The notes beneath the pieces were generated by a model, which was given only the letters and a program-made list of their open reading frames with translations, made no database searches and was not told where the DNA came from. Both the position numbers and the translations under genes were made by a program. Below, in pieces: positions 26,904-35,558 of a stretch of DNA of 64,000 nt (its first letter is position 1; each line of letters begins with the position of its first letter). Source of the stretch: Pseudobdellovibrionaceae bacterium (GTDB lineage Bacteria; Bdellovibrionota; Bdellovibrionia; Bdellovibrionales; UBA1609); NCBI GenBank assembly GCA_018663505.1, contig JABJQG010000025.1, forward strand, positions 51,518-115,517, given 5' to 3'.

Positions 26904-27866
26904 GGTGCCAGGTCCTATTTCTTCTCACAACGCGACATATAGATGGTGCCGGGTCCTGTATCTTCTCACGTTGCACTATATGAAATATCCAGATCCAATA
27001 TCTTTCTACGGGTGAGGTTCTTGATAACTAATTCTGGGGGTACTCATTATATATGACACAGAGGTCAATATCCTTCAGTCGGATACTAATCCCAAATACG
27101 GAAAATATTTATCTGTAGACCTAAATTTTAACATCTTAGCTGGCATTGACTTTGCTATACCTCTAAATATGCCAAGAGCCAAAGCCATATTACAGAATGA
27201 ATTTCCATATAGTATAACTGCTCGATGTATAAATCGTGAGTGGTTTAATTTACCCATGATAGTAGTGTGGGAAATTTTTTGTGGGGAATTGACCAAAGTA
27301 TGTGAAAAACATAATTTACTGATTCACTCATTTGTATTGATGAGTAATCATTTTCATTTGATTGCCTCTACTCCAGAATCAAACATTAGTGAATGCATGC
27401 AAAGATTTATGCACGCATCAAGTTTAAAATTAACGAAACAAGGGAATCGAATTAATGGAACATTTGCCGGCCGTCATTACAAAACCATACTACATGAATA
27501 CAATTATTACTTAAATGCATATAAATACATATATCAAAACCCCATTCGAGCAGGCCTGTGTAAAAATGCTGAGGACTATGAATTTAGCACACTCAACAGT
27601 CTTGTTGGTCAATCGGAAGCCAGAGTGCCTCTAGTAAGGGATGCGGAATATTGTTCGAACCCCATAGGGATCTTAAGGTGGTTAAATGAACGGCCACAAG
27701 AGCTAAAAGTGGAAGCGGTCAGGTACGCATTAAAACGGCAGTATTTTAAGCCTAAGAAGCAAAATAATAAAAACAAAGCAATATTAGGAGCGAATGACTT
27801 GTTATAATGAAGCAGAATAGCCTCTTTGAGAATGACATGCTGTGAGAAGAAACAGGACCTGGCACC
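26904..27866. mobile_element. Family A1 element carrying a REP-associated transposase (963 bp)
   Basis: Ends at 26904-26928 and 27842-27866 are inverted copies (25 bp, one mismatch) of the family A1 terminus. A second, degenerate left end follows at 26945-26969 (GGTGCCGGGTCCTGTATCTT). The only gene inside is the HUH transposase at 27169. This is the presumed autonomous member for the copies at 25407, 35392 and 46864. Confidence 0.8.
27169..27807 (+). CDS. REP-associated tyrosine transposase (RAYT, Y1/HUH family)
   Basis: 212 residues. The HUH metal motif is H61-F-H63 in MSNHFHLIAS. The catalytic tyrosine region is YKYIYQNPIRAGLC (Y120 is the expected nucleophile). RHYKTILHEYNYYLNAYKYI matches the family pattern. 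RAYTs are single-strand nucleases related to IS200/IS605 TnpA that cut and join hairpin-containing REP sequences. It sits inside a family A1 element, and similar ends occur at three other places in the window. The reading frame is intact, so it may be active. The spacing from the left end (about 240 bp) is free of genes. Confidence 0.9.
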   Translation: MPRAKAILQNEFPYSITARCINREWFNLPMIVVWEIFCGELTKVCEKHNLLIHSFVLMSNHFHLIASTPESNISECMQRFMHASSLKLTKQGNRINGTFAGRHYKTILHEYNYYLNAYKYIYQNPIRAGLCKNAEDYEFSTLNSLVGQSEARVPLVRDAEYCSNPIGILRWLNERPQELKVEAVRYALKRQYFKPKKQNNKNKAILGANDLL

Positions 27867-27918
27867 TAAATTTATAATCTTAATGGCTTAGTTAAATAGT
27901 ACTGATATGTTTTGATTA

Positions 27919-30183
27919 ATGGAAAGAAATATAAAAATTCTGTCTATGCCAGTTTTTTTGGGCATATTTGGGGTCAGCCTTTTAGTTCATATAACAACAT
28001 TATGCTTAGGTCTTACTATATATAAAGATTGGCGCATGGTTCATGAGCCACTACACACTGCTGTGGAAGTTGGTGGATCTTTTGTAGCCTTTTTTGTAGC
28101 TTATTTCCTCATTGGGCTTGAGGGTAAAGAATTTAATATTTCTGGAAATCGCTTAATTGCCGCAGCCCTAATCGGCATGGGTGTCCTGGATGGATTTCAC
28201 GCCATAGCGCCTATTGGCCAAAGTTTTGTTTGGCTACATAGTATAGCTACCTTCGTGGGTGGAGCTTTGTTTTTAACAGTTTGGATACCTGAATATTACT
28301 CAAATTCCATATTTCTTCGCAAGTGGCCATTGATAGTCACACTACTCACATTAGCCCTAGGGTTTGTCTCTTATTATTATGCTCACATTTTCCCCCCTAT
28401 GTTGAAGGATGGCTTATTTACTAGCACAGCAAAACTTTTAAATATAATAGGTGGCGTATTTTTCTTTCTAGCATCACTTAAGTTAATTATGGACTATCGT
28501 CAAACTAAGAATATAGATGGGCTACTTTTCTTTTTACATTGTATATTTTTTGGTGGCGCAGCCATCATGTTTGATCAATCACAACTTTGGGATATGCCTT
28601 GGTGGGGGTGGCATGTATTAAGGTTTATGGCGTATATGGCTGCTTTATATTTTGTTATCAAAAGTTTTAATACCGAACAGAGAGTGAATTTACAAAGATA
28701 TCGAGATCAACTAAATACGGCAGCATTAGTTTCAGAAACTGATGTCTGGGGGATTATTACCTACGTAAATGATAAGTTTTGTGAAGTTTCAAAATTCTCT
28801 AGAGAGGAACTTATTGGTAAAAATCATAATGTTGTGAATTCAGGATATCATTCAGAAGAGTTTTGGCGTGACCTTTGGCTAAGATTAAGAAGCGGAAAGA
28901 GTTGGGCAGGTGAAATATGTAATATGGCCAAGGATGGATCTTTATATTGGCTTCAGGCGACATTGTTTCCCGTTTTGGACCATAACTCCAAGATCATTGC
29001 ATATACATCCATAAGGGTCGATATCTCTAGGCAAAAAGAAACAGAAGGTAAACTACAGCACCAGGCAAAATTAGCATCCATTGGGGAGATGGCAGCAGGT
29101 GTTGGACACGAAATCAATAATCCCTTGGCTTTGGGAACGGGTAATTTGCTGCGTATTAAAAAAATATTAACCAAGGACAAGCTAAATATCCCAACAGTAA
29201 TGAAAGCCATTGAAAATGTAGAAGTTGCCAATGAAAGAATTCGGAAAATTGTAGATGGTCTAAGGACTTATGCCAGAGTGGATTTAGATAATAATGAACG
29301 AGTACTAATGAGCAGTGCAATTGATCAATCGGTAAATTTAATTTCAGAAATATATCAACAAGAAGGGATTAAAATAACAAAAAAATATCCAAATGAAGAT
29401 TTATACATTCGTGGATCCAACGGGAAGGTTCAACAAATAATGATGAGCTTTATTAGCAATGCAAAACACGCTGTAAAAGGACGCATTGACTCAGAGATTT
29501 GCATTTGTGTTTCTAAACGAAACGATAAACAGTTGACCCTTAGTGTGAAAGATAATGGCATAGGCATTTCTGAGAAAATTAAGGATAAGATTTTAGAGCC
29601 GTTTTTTACAACCAAGAAGGCTGGTGTTGGAACGGGCATGGGGTTAGGTTTAGTGAATGTGCTTATTAGAGAAATGAATGGGGAGCTCATTATTGAGTCT
29701 GAAGAAGATGTAGGTAGTACTTTTTCTGTAATATTTCCCTTAGAGAGCATGGATGGAAAAAAAGATTTTGCAGATTCTAATTCCACATGTACAGAACAGC
29801 AACGTTCAGACCCGCCGCCACAGGTTTTTGCACTCACAGGTAAAGCTTTAGTTGTAGATGACGAAGAAGGTATAAGAGAGCTTCTGGTGGAGCACCTAGA
29901 AGATTTGGGCTTGCAAGTGGATGAAGCCGATGATGGCATCACGGCTTTAGAAAAGGTCAGAAGCTACAAATATGATTTTATCTGTACTGACATGAAGATG
30001 GTGCATATGAGTGGTGATGAATTTATAAGAGAAGCTCTTAAGCTCCCAAACGGTAACACAAAATACTTAGTTATCACAGGTGGTGTTTCTGGCGATAAAA
30101 TGAAAAGTGTAGAAAACCTGATCCATGGTTATATCAGCAAACCCTTTACTGAAGAGTTAATTTTTGAAGCATTGTCCAATTAG
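27919..30183 (+). CDS. Hybrid histidine kinase with seven-helix membrane sensor, PAS and receiver domains
   Basis: 754 residues. Seven hydrophobic helices (about 8-255, MASE-like) are followed by a PAS/PAC region (about 265-375), a HisKA domain with H397 in GHEINNPL, an ATPase domain (DNGIGI, GTGMGLGLVN) and a receiver with D691 in CTDMKM. The same layout, minus the membrane sensor, is found in the kinase at 12915. The stop codon TAG (30181-30183) is part of a partial family B end (TAGGTACGCC). The signal it senses is unknown. Confidence 0.88.
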   Translation: MERNIKILSMPVFLGIFGVSLLVHITTLCLGLTIYKDWRMVHEPLHTAVEVGGSFVAFFVAYFLIGLEGKEFNISGNRLIAAALIGMGVLDGFHAIAPIGQSFVWLHSIATFVGGALFLTVWIPEYYSNSIFLRKWPLIVTLLTLALGFVSYYYAHIFPPMLKDGLFTSTAKLLNIIGGVFFFLASLKLIMDYRQTKNIDGLLFFLHCIFFGGAAIMFDQSQLWDMPWWGWHVLRFMAYMAALYFVIKSFNTEQRVNLQRYRDQLNTAALVSETDVWGIITYVNDKFCEVSKFSREELIGKNHNVVNSGYHSEEFWRDLWLRLRSGKSWAGEICNMAKDGSLYWLQATLFPVLDHNSKIIAYTSIRVDISRQKETEGKLQHQAKLASIGEMAAGVGHEINNPLALGTGNLLRIKKILTKDKLNIPTVMKAIENVEVANERIRKIVDGLRTYARVDLDNNERVLMSSAIDQSVNLISEIYQQEGIKITKKYPNEDLYIRGSNGKVQQIMMSFISNAKHAVKGRIDSEICICVSKRNDKQLTLSVKDNGIGISEKIKDKILEPFFTTKKAGVGTGMGLGLVNVLIREMNGELIIESEEDVGSTFSVIFPLESMDGKKDFADSNSTCTEQQRSDPPPQVFALTGKALVVDDEEGIRELLVEHLEDLGLQVDEADDGITALEKVRSYKYDFICTDMKMVHMSGDEFIREALKLPNGNTKYLVITGGVSGDKMKSVENLIHGYISKPFTEELIFEALSN

Positions 30184-30561
30184 GTACGCCGCAATTAGGT
30201 ACGCCGTACCTTTTGGTTTAGCTAAGCGTCATAAATTTAGTTAAAGTAGGTAAAACTGTTTAGAAATAAATTCGAAAGCTAGAACTCCATCATGCTAAAA
30301 AGCGATATTACCTGTTCCAACCACCCCGTCTTCTAGTGATTGGGAACTTTTCCGAAATCCTGTTAATTTCCCATTGAATGTTTTAAGTTTTCTTTATTTA
30401 GTCACCAAATGTTAAATTTAGAAAAATGAATGATCGTTTTTAGTCAATATTTGACCTTCTGTAAAAAAGAAATTAATTTGCTAGAACAGAAAAAACATTT
30501 GATATTTATGCTTTAGCAGTATCTATGACGCTTAGCTAAACCAAAAGGTACGGCGTACCTT
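30184..30561. other. Intergenic region occupied by a family B element
   Basis: A 378-bp gap between convergent genes, almost entirely the family B element at 30197-30560 plus a partial extra left end at 30182-30190. No coding potential was seen. Confidence 0.75.
30197..30560. mobile_element. Family B element, 364 bp with perfect 37-bp inverted ends
   Basis: Left end 30197-30233 starts AGGTACGCCGTACCTTTTGG and continues to AAGCGTCATA; the right end at 30524-30560 is its exact complement. The 290-bp interior is AT-rich and has no gene. Each end carries a small hairpin (GGTAC-GCC-GTACC) followed by TTTT, so the pair could stop transcription from both flanking, convergent genes. MITE-like; no cognate transposase gene was seen in the window. 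Confidence 0.85.
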
Positions 30562-32034
30562 TTAGACCAATTTCTTTAGCATCTCCACATCACCCTTAAA
30601 GCAATAAGCATCATATCCACCTTGTTGCATGATTTCTGCGGCATGTGGTGTTTGAGTGCCGTGGGTACAGTATAGAAAGTAGGTTTGCTTTTTATCCCAT
30701 GATTTATAATTTTTAATCACATCAGTAAGCTCGTTATGAGTTGCACCCTCTAAATGCCAGTGTTTGTACATAAAACTGGGTTGGCAATCTATGACTTGAG
30801 CGCCTCTTGGTATGCTCTCTTTGAAAAGGTGACTCAATTGAAGTTGGCTCATATCCAGAGAGTTAATATCTATTTTAGTTATGCTTTCTAATATTTGTTC
30901 CACAAGGTCATGGGGTAATTTTTCTTCTTCACTCATGGCACGTGCTTTTTTGCCACGTGTTACGGGATGGCCTGTGGAGATAGAGCAATATTCCTTGATA
31001 CGTTCAGAAAGGGCCGCTGTGCCAATGTGGCGGGCCTCATTGATGATCTCTAGTTTATCATAACCAATGAGTGGTCTGAGCACCTGTAGGTAGGATACAT
31101 CTTGAATAAGATTTAAGTTCATAAGAGTTTGAGAGGAAACCTGCCCCAGGGCTTCACCGGTAATAATGGCAAAATGTCTATTTTGATAAGCCACTTTGTT
31201 GGCCACTCGGTAAAACAGGCGTTTTAAAATGACCTGTCTATATGTGTTGTCCACATTTTCTTTTAAGGCTTCAATGGCCCCACTAAAATCCACCGTATAA
31301 AATTGGGCTTGAGCAGGGAGAGCCCATAGGTCGCACAATACTTTTGTAACTTGTAAAACCATGCGTTCATAAGCTGAGCCAGCCATATTACAAAATAAAA
31401 AATCTATGGGCACGCCACGTTTCAAAATACGCCAAGCAGCCACTGCAGAGTCAAAACCCCCGGACATAAGACATAGCGCCCTGTCTTCCACCCCGATAGG
31501 GTAACCACCAGCTCCAACAACACGTTGGGTGAAGAAGTAACTCACAGTATTTTGAACCATTATATGTACCGTGATATCTGGGTGAGATAGATTGACACTA
31601 GAGCTCGGTGAATTTTGGTTTAAAATACCACCTAGTTGGCGTTCAAGATCCATACCCTTGAATGTCTGTGTGCCTAACTTCTTTACTCGTGTGGCAAAAC
31701 TTTTGTCTTTAATAAATGGGAGGAACACATCTTTACCTAAGGATTTTATTTCTTCAAAATCATTACTGCCAGTGGCAAGAATTAAAGAGAAGCTACCAAT
31801 ACCAAAAATATTTTTAAGATAAGAGAGGCTCACCTGTGTTTTTTCTTTTGGAACAGTAAGTAACAAGCCACCAAAAAAATCACTAAATTCAACTGAAATA
31901 TTATTGAGCTCAAATTGCATCTGAATGTTAGCTTTTAATTTAGAGATAAAGTGGCGTTTTGCACTAGGCCCTTTTAAAGATAGTTCTGAGCTAAATCGCA
32001 GCAATATTTTATCAAGATTTCCCATGGTTAACAT
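30562..32034 (-). CDS. thiI: tRNA 4-thiouridine synthetase ThiI with rhodanese domain
   Basis: 490 residues, close to the usual length of about 480. Order: N-terminal ferredoxin-like/THUMP region (about 55-165), PP-loop ATPase (CLMSGGFDSAVAAWRI, near 190), YCSISTGHPVT with the conserved Cys, and a C-terminal rhodanese domain with active-site Cys in FLYCTHGTQTPHA. It adenylates and thiolates U8 of tRNA and can supply sulfur for the thiamine thiazole. The rhodanese Cys is present, so sulfur transfer should be intact. Convergent with the hybrid kinase gene across the family B element. Confidence 0.93.
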   Translation of the reverse strand: MLTMGNLDKILLRFSSELSLKGPSAKRHFISKLKANIQMQFELNNISVEFSDFFGGLLLTVPKEKTQVSLSYLKNIFGIGSFSLILATGSNDFEEIKSLGKDVFLPFIKDKSFATRVKKLGTQTFKGMDLERQLGGILNQNSPSSSVNLSHPDITVHIMVQNTVSYFFTQRVVGAGGYPIGVEDRALCLMSGGFDSAVAAWRILKRGVPIDFLFCNMAGSAYERMVLQVTKVLCDLWALPAQAQFYTVDFSGAIEALKENVDNTYRQVILKRLFYRVANKVAYQNRHFAIITGEALGQVSSQTLMNLNLIQDVSYLQVLRPLIGYDKLEIINEARHIGTAALSERIKEYCSISTGHPVTRGKKARAMSEEEKLPHDLVEQILESITKIDINSLDMSQLQLSHLFKESIPRGAQVIDCQPSFMYKHWHLEGATHNELTDVIKNYKSWDKKQTYFLYCTHGTQTPHAAEIMQQGGYDAYCFKGDVEMLKKLV

Positions 32035-32196
32035 ATGGAGTATGACTAATGCTTTGGCAATAAAATATCTGATTTATGGTTTTTTTATAGTATTGGAATA
32101 AAAAATCCAAGTGATTGAGGGCGGGGCGACGTCTCAAGCCCTTTGTTACGTGCGACCAATAGGTGAACCTGCCATATCCTTAGAAATTGGCACTTT

Positions 32197-33129
32197 CTAA
32201 TTCGAGCTTACAAAGCTATACATTATCTGTGCAGCAAGTTTTGATGTAATGTCATTGTTGTCCAGGTTTGGAGCTACCTCATATATACCCAATAGTTTTG
32301 TTTTGAAGTTTTTATTCAAGCGTGTAAAAAGAGTTAGAAATTCATGGGGGGTAATGCCGGTGGGCCAAGATTGACTACATCCTGGGGCAAAGCTTGAGCT
32401 AAAACCATCAATGTCGATACTGATAAATAGCGGGGAGCCTTGTAGGTGTTCCAACTGAGGCCAAAGATAATCACAAAGCCCCTTGTTGGACATTGATATC
32501 TCATCTTGAGTGATAACCTTTACACCTTTCTCTAAACAGTAGTTAAAATGTTTCTTAGAATTACAAAAGTTTTGAATACCTATCTGGAAAAAATGAAAAT
32601 CATAATTGTCTTCTAAGGTGCGGTAAAAAGGCGTTCCACTAGAGATATTTTCTGTGACTTCACGTACATCTAAATGAGCATCAAAATTGATGATCACAGG
32701 TTTGGTTTTGCAGTTTTTAAAGTGCTGCAAGAATGCTTTGGCATCAGGGTAGCCATAGTCATGTCCCCCACCTAGGCTTATGGTTTTTACGGAGTCTTTA
32801 AGGCTGTTGCTACATAATTTAAACGCTTGTTGGTGGTTTTCTAACACATTTTTTGTGATCACTAAGTTTCCGTAGTCATAAAAACTAAGTTCGTTTTGAG
32901 ATTTTAAAGGTGGAGTCATTTTGTAAAAGAATTTCTTTACCCTATCTGGGCCATCTTTAGCTCCTGGTCGCCCACCATTATTTATAACTCCCTGATCATC
33001 GGGGTAACTAAGAATACTGATTTGTTCAGGGGTCTTAATATTTTTAACAAATTCCCCAAAGCGAGGGTCTGTGGCATCGTCTTTGGTGAAGAATAGTTTA
33101 GAATCGGTGGGAGTAGTTGGTGGAGCCAT
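32197..33129 (-). CDS. Ureohydrolase family enzyme, formimidoylglutamase-like
   Basis: 310 residues of the arginase/agmatinase/HutG family. Metal-binding blocks: SLGGGHDYGYP, INFDAHLDVRE and SIDIDGFSSSFAPG. These provide the His and Asp ligands of a binuclear Mn2+ centre. The C-terminal GIYEVAPNLDNNDITSKLAAQIM is typical. The DVRE and FSSSFAPG details favour HutG (histidine degradation) over arginase, but no other hut gene is nearby. Twenty bases from the exported gene at 33150, same strand, possibly co-transcribed. Confidence 0.8.
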   Translation of the reverse strand: MAPPTTPTDSKLFFTKDDATDPRFGEFVKNIKTPEQISILSYPDDQGVINNGGRPGAKDGPDRVKKFFYKMTPPLKSQNELSFYDYGNLVITKNVLENHQQAFKLCSNSLKDSVKTISLGGGHDYGYPDAKAFLQHFKNCKTKPVIINFDAHLDVREVTENISSGTPFYRTLEDNYDFHFFQIGIQNFCNSKKHFNYCLEKGVKVITQDEISMSNKGLCDYLWPQLEHLQGSPLFISIDIDGFSSSFAPGCSQSWPTGITPHEFLTLFTRLNKNFKTKLLGIYEVAPNLDNNDITSKLAAQIMYSFVSSN

Positions 33130-33149
33130 ATGCTTACTTTTGTTAAAAG

Positions 33150-33749
33150 TTAAATGGACGTAGCTAAAGTGGAGGGTTTCTTCATTAATTGAATTGTTTG
33201 ATTAAAGCGGGCTTCGCCCTCTTGATCATATAAAATAATTTGTAATTGAAGGGGGGCGTTTTCCACAGGTGTTTTAAAATCTAATTCACCAATTTTCACA
33301 GAGTTTTCATCCAAAAAAATCACAGACCAATTGTCATTGAGTCCTGGGCTTATACGGTAGGTCCATTTATTAGGTGCATTTAATATGGGGGCAGATAAAT
33401 GAAGGTTCTCATAGTCTTTAAAATAATAAGTAATTTGATCTTTAGACACCCAATGACCAAGAATTTTTTTAAGTCCCACATAGTCTATTGAGTTAAGTAC
33501 AATACTTTGTGATCCCAAGTGGTGACGTCCTTGGCCACTAATAAAGTCACCATTTCTAAGTTTGGACAGTGCGTTTGATACTTCTGCGGAGTTTGAAATC
33601 ACTTTGTAGGGCTTAGGGTGCCCGGCAATGTTTATACAGGTTCCATCTTCTGTTATTTTAACTTCGCCAAGAACTGTAGCCGCAAGCAAGTAAGTGCTTG
33701 TAAGCGTGCTAAAAATGATAATTATAAAAACTGGGATAAGTCTCTTCAT
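33150..33749 (-). CDS. Exported protein of unknown function
   Basis: 199 residues with a clear signal peptide (MKRLIPVFIIIIFSTLTSTYLLA). The mature domain is beta-rich with one lone Cys near its N-terminus (DGTCINIAG). No family was recognised. It is the first gene before the HutG-like gene on this strand. Confidence 0.6.
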   Translation of the reverse strand: MKRLIPVFIIIIFSTLTSTYLLAATVLGEVKITEDGTCINIAGHPKPYKVISNSAEVSNALSKLRNGDFISGQGRHHLGSQSIVLNSIDYVGLKKILGHWVSKDQITYYFKDYENLHLSAPILNAPNKWTYRISPGLNDNWSVIFLDENSVKIGELDFKTPVENAPLQLQIILYDQEGEARFNQTIQLMKKPSTLATSI

Positions 33750-33886
33750 ATGGAAAAATTATATATAATATAAACTAAATGTAAAGGCTGCTAAAAACAG
33801 AACAAACTATTGAAGAAGAATGCGCAACCATGGGTAATTACTGGCTATTACCTGGAAGCAGTTGTCCCCACCGCGTTAACAGAAAC

Positions 33887-34837
33887 TTACAAAATATCAT
33901 TATCTTTAAGCACTGCCTTAAGAGCTTGCATATGTTCTAGTTTATGGAGGCCCATACTCTCCACCATAAACCTTTTGAGAGCTTCGGTTTTAGGAATGCA
34001 CTCAAAGGCCACTAAGCGGTCATAGGCATTTGCTGTGCTTGTGATTAAGGAAAATAGATCTAAATCCTTTTCTTTTAAACCTCTAGGAAACCCTGAACCA
34101 TTAATAAACTCCTCATGGTTAAAAATAATATCTGTCACAGCTTGATCAAAGTGATTCAGAGTGCCCACTCTTTTTACCCCGTCCTTGGGATGATTTTTGT
34201 AAGCGGCGAGCTCCTCTTCTGTAAATTGACTACGAGGTTTGGACATATCCAGATCTAAATGGGTGAGTTCAAAATCATGCAAAAGAGCACCAAGGGTTAA
34301 GAGGTTTAAGGGGTGAGATTTATCCAGGTTTAATTTTTGCGCCATGCCTAAAGCAAGGGTAGCCACAGTGACTCCATGATGAGCTAAGCTTTGGTCTGTG
34401 TTCTCAATGTTAATAACGCTTTTTAATGCTGCGTCTTCGCTCATAATAAAATCCACATATTTTGCAGTACCATCTTTGGCAATTTTGTATGCAGCCTGGT
34501 CCTCAGGGTTCTCCATAACCTCTTCTGCTGAAGCCTGTTGTGAGCCTTGAATCACGTCTGCTCGGCTTTCAATACTGCTTCCAGAGTTTTTGTCGTAAGC
34601 CATATCAATACTTTGAGATAGGTAATCCCTATATTGGGTTTCCTGGTCATCCAGAATAAACATTTTTTTAAGCTTTTTTTTCTTTAACTTTGCTAAACGA
34701 TCACCGGCAAAACTATCTCCCATCCGGCAATAGAGAATGTGTTTATTAGCTATGCGGACATAGGCGTTAAAGGGGATCTTTAATTCACCACGTAGGGTAC
34801 TAACTCTAATAGGGACATAATTATTGGTTGCTTCCAT
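33887..34837 (-). CDS. HD-GYP-like domain protein
   Basis: 316 residues. The N-terminal 90 residues form a separate domain of unknown type. The C-terminal half has the HD-GYP layout: LLHDFELTHLD (HD pair), KNHPKDGVKRV and IIFNHEEFINGSGFPRGL, with GSGFP in place of the GYP signature. Such proteins hydrolyse c-di-GMP or act as degenerate receptors; the altered GYP leaves activity open. Divergent from the CheZ-like gene with only 42 bp between start codons, so they probably share regulation. Confidence 0.75.
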   Translation of the reverse strand: MEATNNYVPIRVSTLRGELKIPFNAYVRIANKHILYCRMGDSFAGDRLAKLKKKKLKKMFILDDQETQYRDYLSQSIDMAYDKNSGSSIESRADVIQGSQQASAEEVMENPEDQAAYKIAKDGTAKYVDFIMSEDAALKSVINIENTDQSLAHHGVTVATLALGMAQKLNLDKSHPLNLLTLGALLHDFELTHLDLDMSKPRSQFTEEELAAYKNHPKDGVKRVGTLNHFDQAVTDIIFNHEEFINGSGFPRGLKEKDLDLFSLITSTANAYDRLVAFECIPKTEALKRFMVESMGLHKLEHMQALKAVLKDNDIL

Positions 34838-34879
34838 AACCTCAACTTTGCTAACATTTTATAAAAGGTAGTCATTATT

Positions 34880-35392
34880 ATGGATGAGTTAATTGTAGAA
34901 TTCAAACAAGAGTCAGAAAAACTTACTAAAGAACTAATTGATATCTTAGAAGATATTGAAGGTGACTTTAGCCAAAAAGAAATGCTGGACCAATATGGTC
35001 AGGTGGTGGATAGAATGATGGGTGGCGCAAAAAGTTTAGCTATGGCCGTTGATGATCCCGCCCCCTTAGAAATGATTGGTAGTTACGCCGCCTTATGTAA
35101 AATCGTAGGCTATAAAGGCTCGCAAATTAAAGATAATGAGAACTTTTATAATATTGTGGTAGGGCTGTTGCTGGACGCCACAGAAATGCTAGACGAGATG
35201 GTCCAGAGTCTCGATAAAGAAGACAAAAAAGATGTTAAAGCGTTTGTTTCAGATGCATTTTTAGGCCGGCTCCAATGGGTTTCAGAACAGTTCGGCGAAG
35301 AGGTCCGGTCCTCACTAGATTTGAATAAGAAAAATAAAAGTAAAACTTCGCAAAATGAAATCGATGATTTACTTTCCCAACTGGGTCTCTAG
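34880..35392 (+). CDS. Small CheZ-like protein (predicted CheY-phosphate phosphatase)
   Basis: 170 residues, mostly helical. LDQYGQVVDRMM aligns with the active-site helix of E. coli CheZ (QDLTGQVIKRMM): D37 matches catalytic D143 and Q41 matches Q147. The last 14 residues, SQNEIDDLLSQLGL, match the C-terminal CheY-binding peptide of CheZ (SQDQVDDLLDSLGF) and the related FliM N-terminus. A Lys/Ser-rich linker joins the two. It is shorter than classical CheZ (about 214) and has the catalytic helix near the N-terminus. Expected to dephosphorylate a CheY-type regulator. The TAG stop is the first bases of a family A1 element, yet the peptide is complete. Confidence 0.7.
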   Translation: MDELIVEFKQESEKLTKELIDILEDIEGDFSQKEMLDQYGQVVDRMMGGAKSLAMAVDDPAPLEMIGSYAALCKIVGYKGSQIKDNENFYNIVVGLLLDATEMLDEMVQSLDKEDKKDVKAFVSDAFLGRLQWVSEQFGEEVRSSLDLNKKNKSKTSQNEIDDLLSQLGL

Positions 35393-35558
35393 GTGCCAGG
35401 TCCTATTTCTTCTCACGCAGAGTCAGGGACAGGGGAGTGTAGTAAAGTCAAAAGCGAAGCGCACAGAGACCTCATTGTTCAATTTTTAATATTGATCTAA
35501 ATTATTAAGTGGCTAAGAATTATTTGACTTGGTGTGAGAAGAAACAGGACCTGGCACC
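35392..35558. mobile_element. Family A1 element without a gene (167 bp)
   Basis: Inverted 25-bp ends at 35392-35416 and 35534-35558 (one mismatch). Inner AGTCA/TGACT words next to the ends match the copy at 46864. Both flanking genes are convergent, and both use the element's terminal TAG as stop codon (35390-35392 and 35558-35560). Confidence 0.85.

Noticed and set aside
27652..27666. GTTCGAACC as a tRNA T-loop
   Set aside because: Inside the transposase coding frame with no cloverleaf around it.
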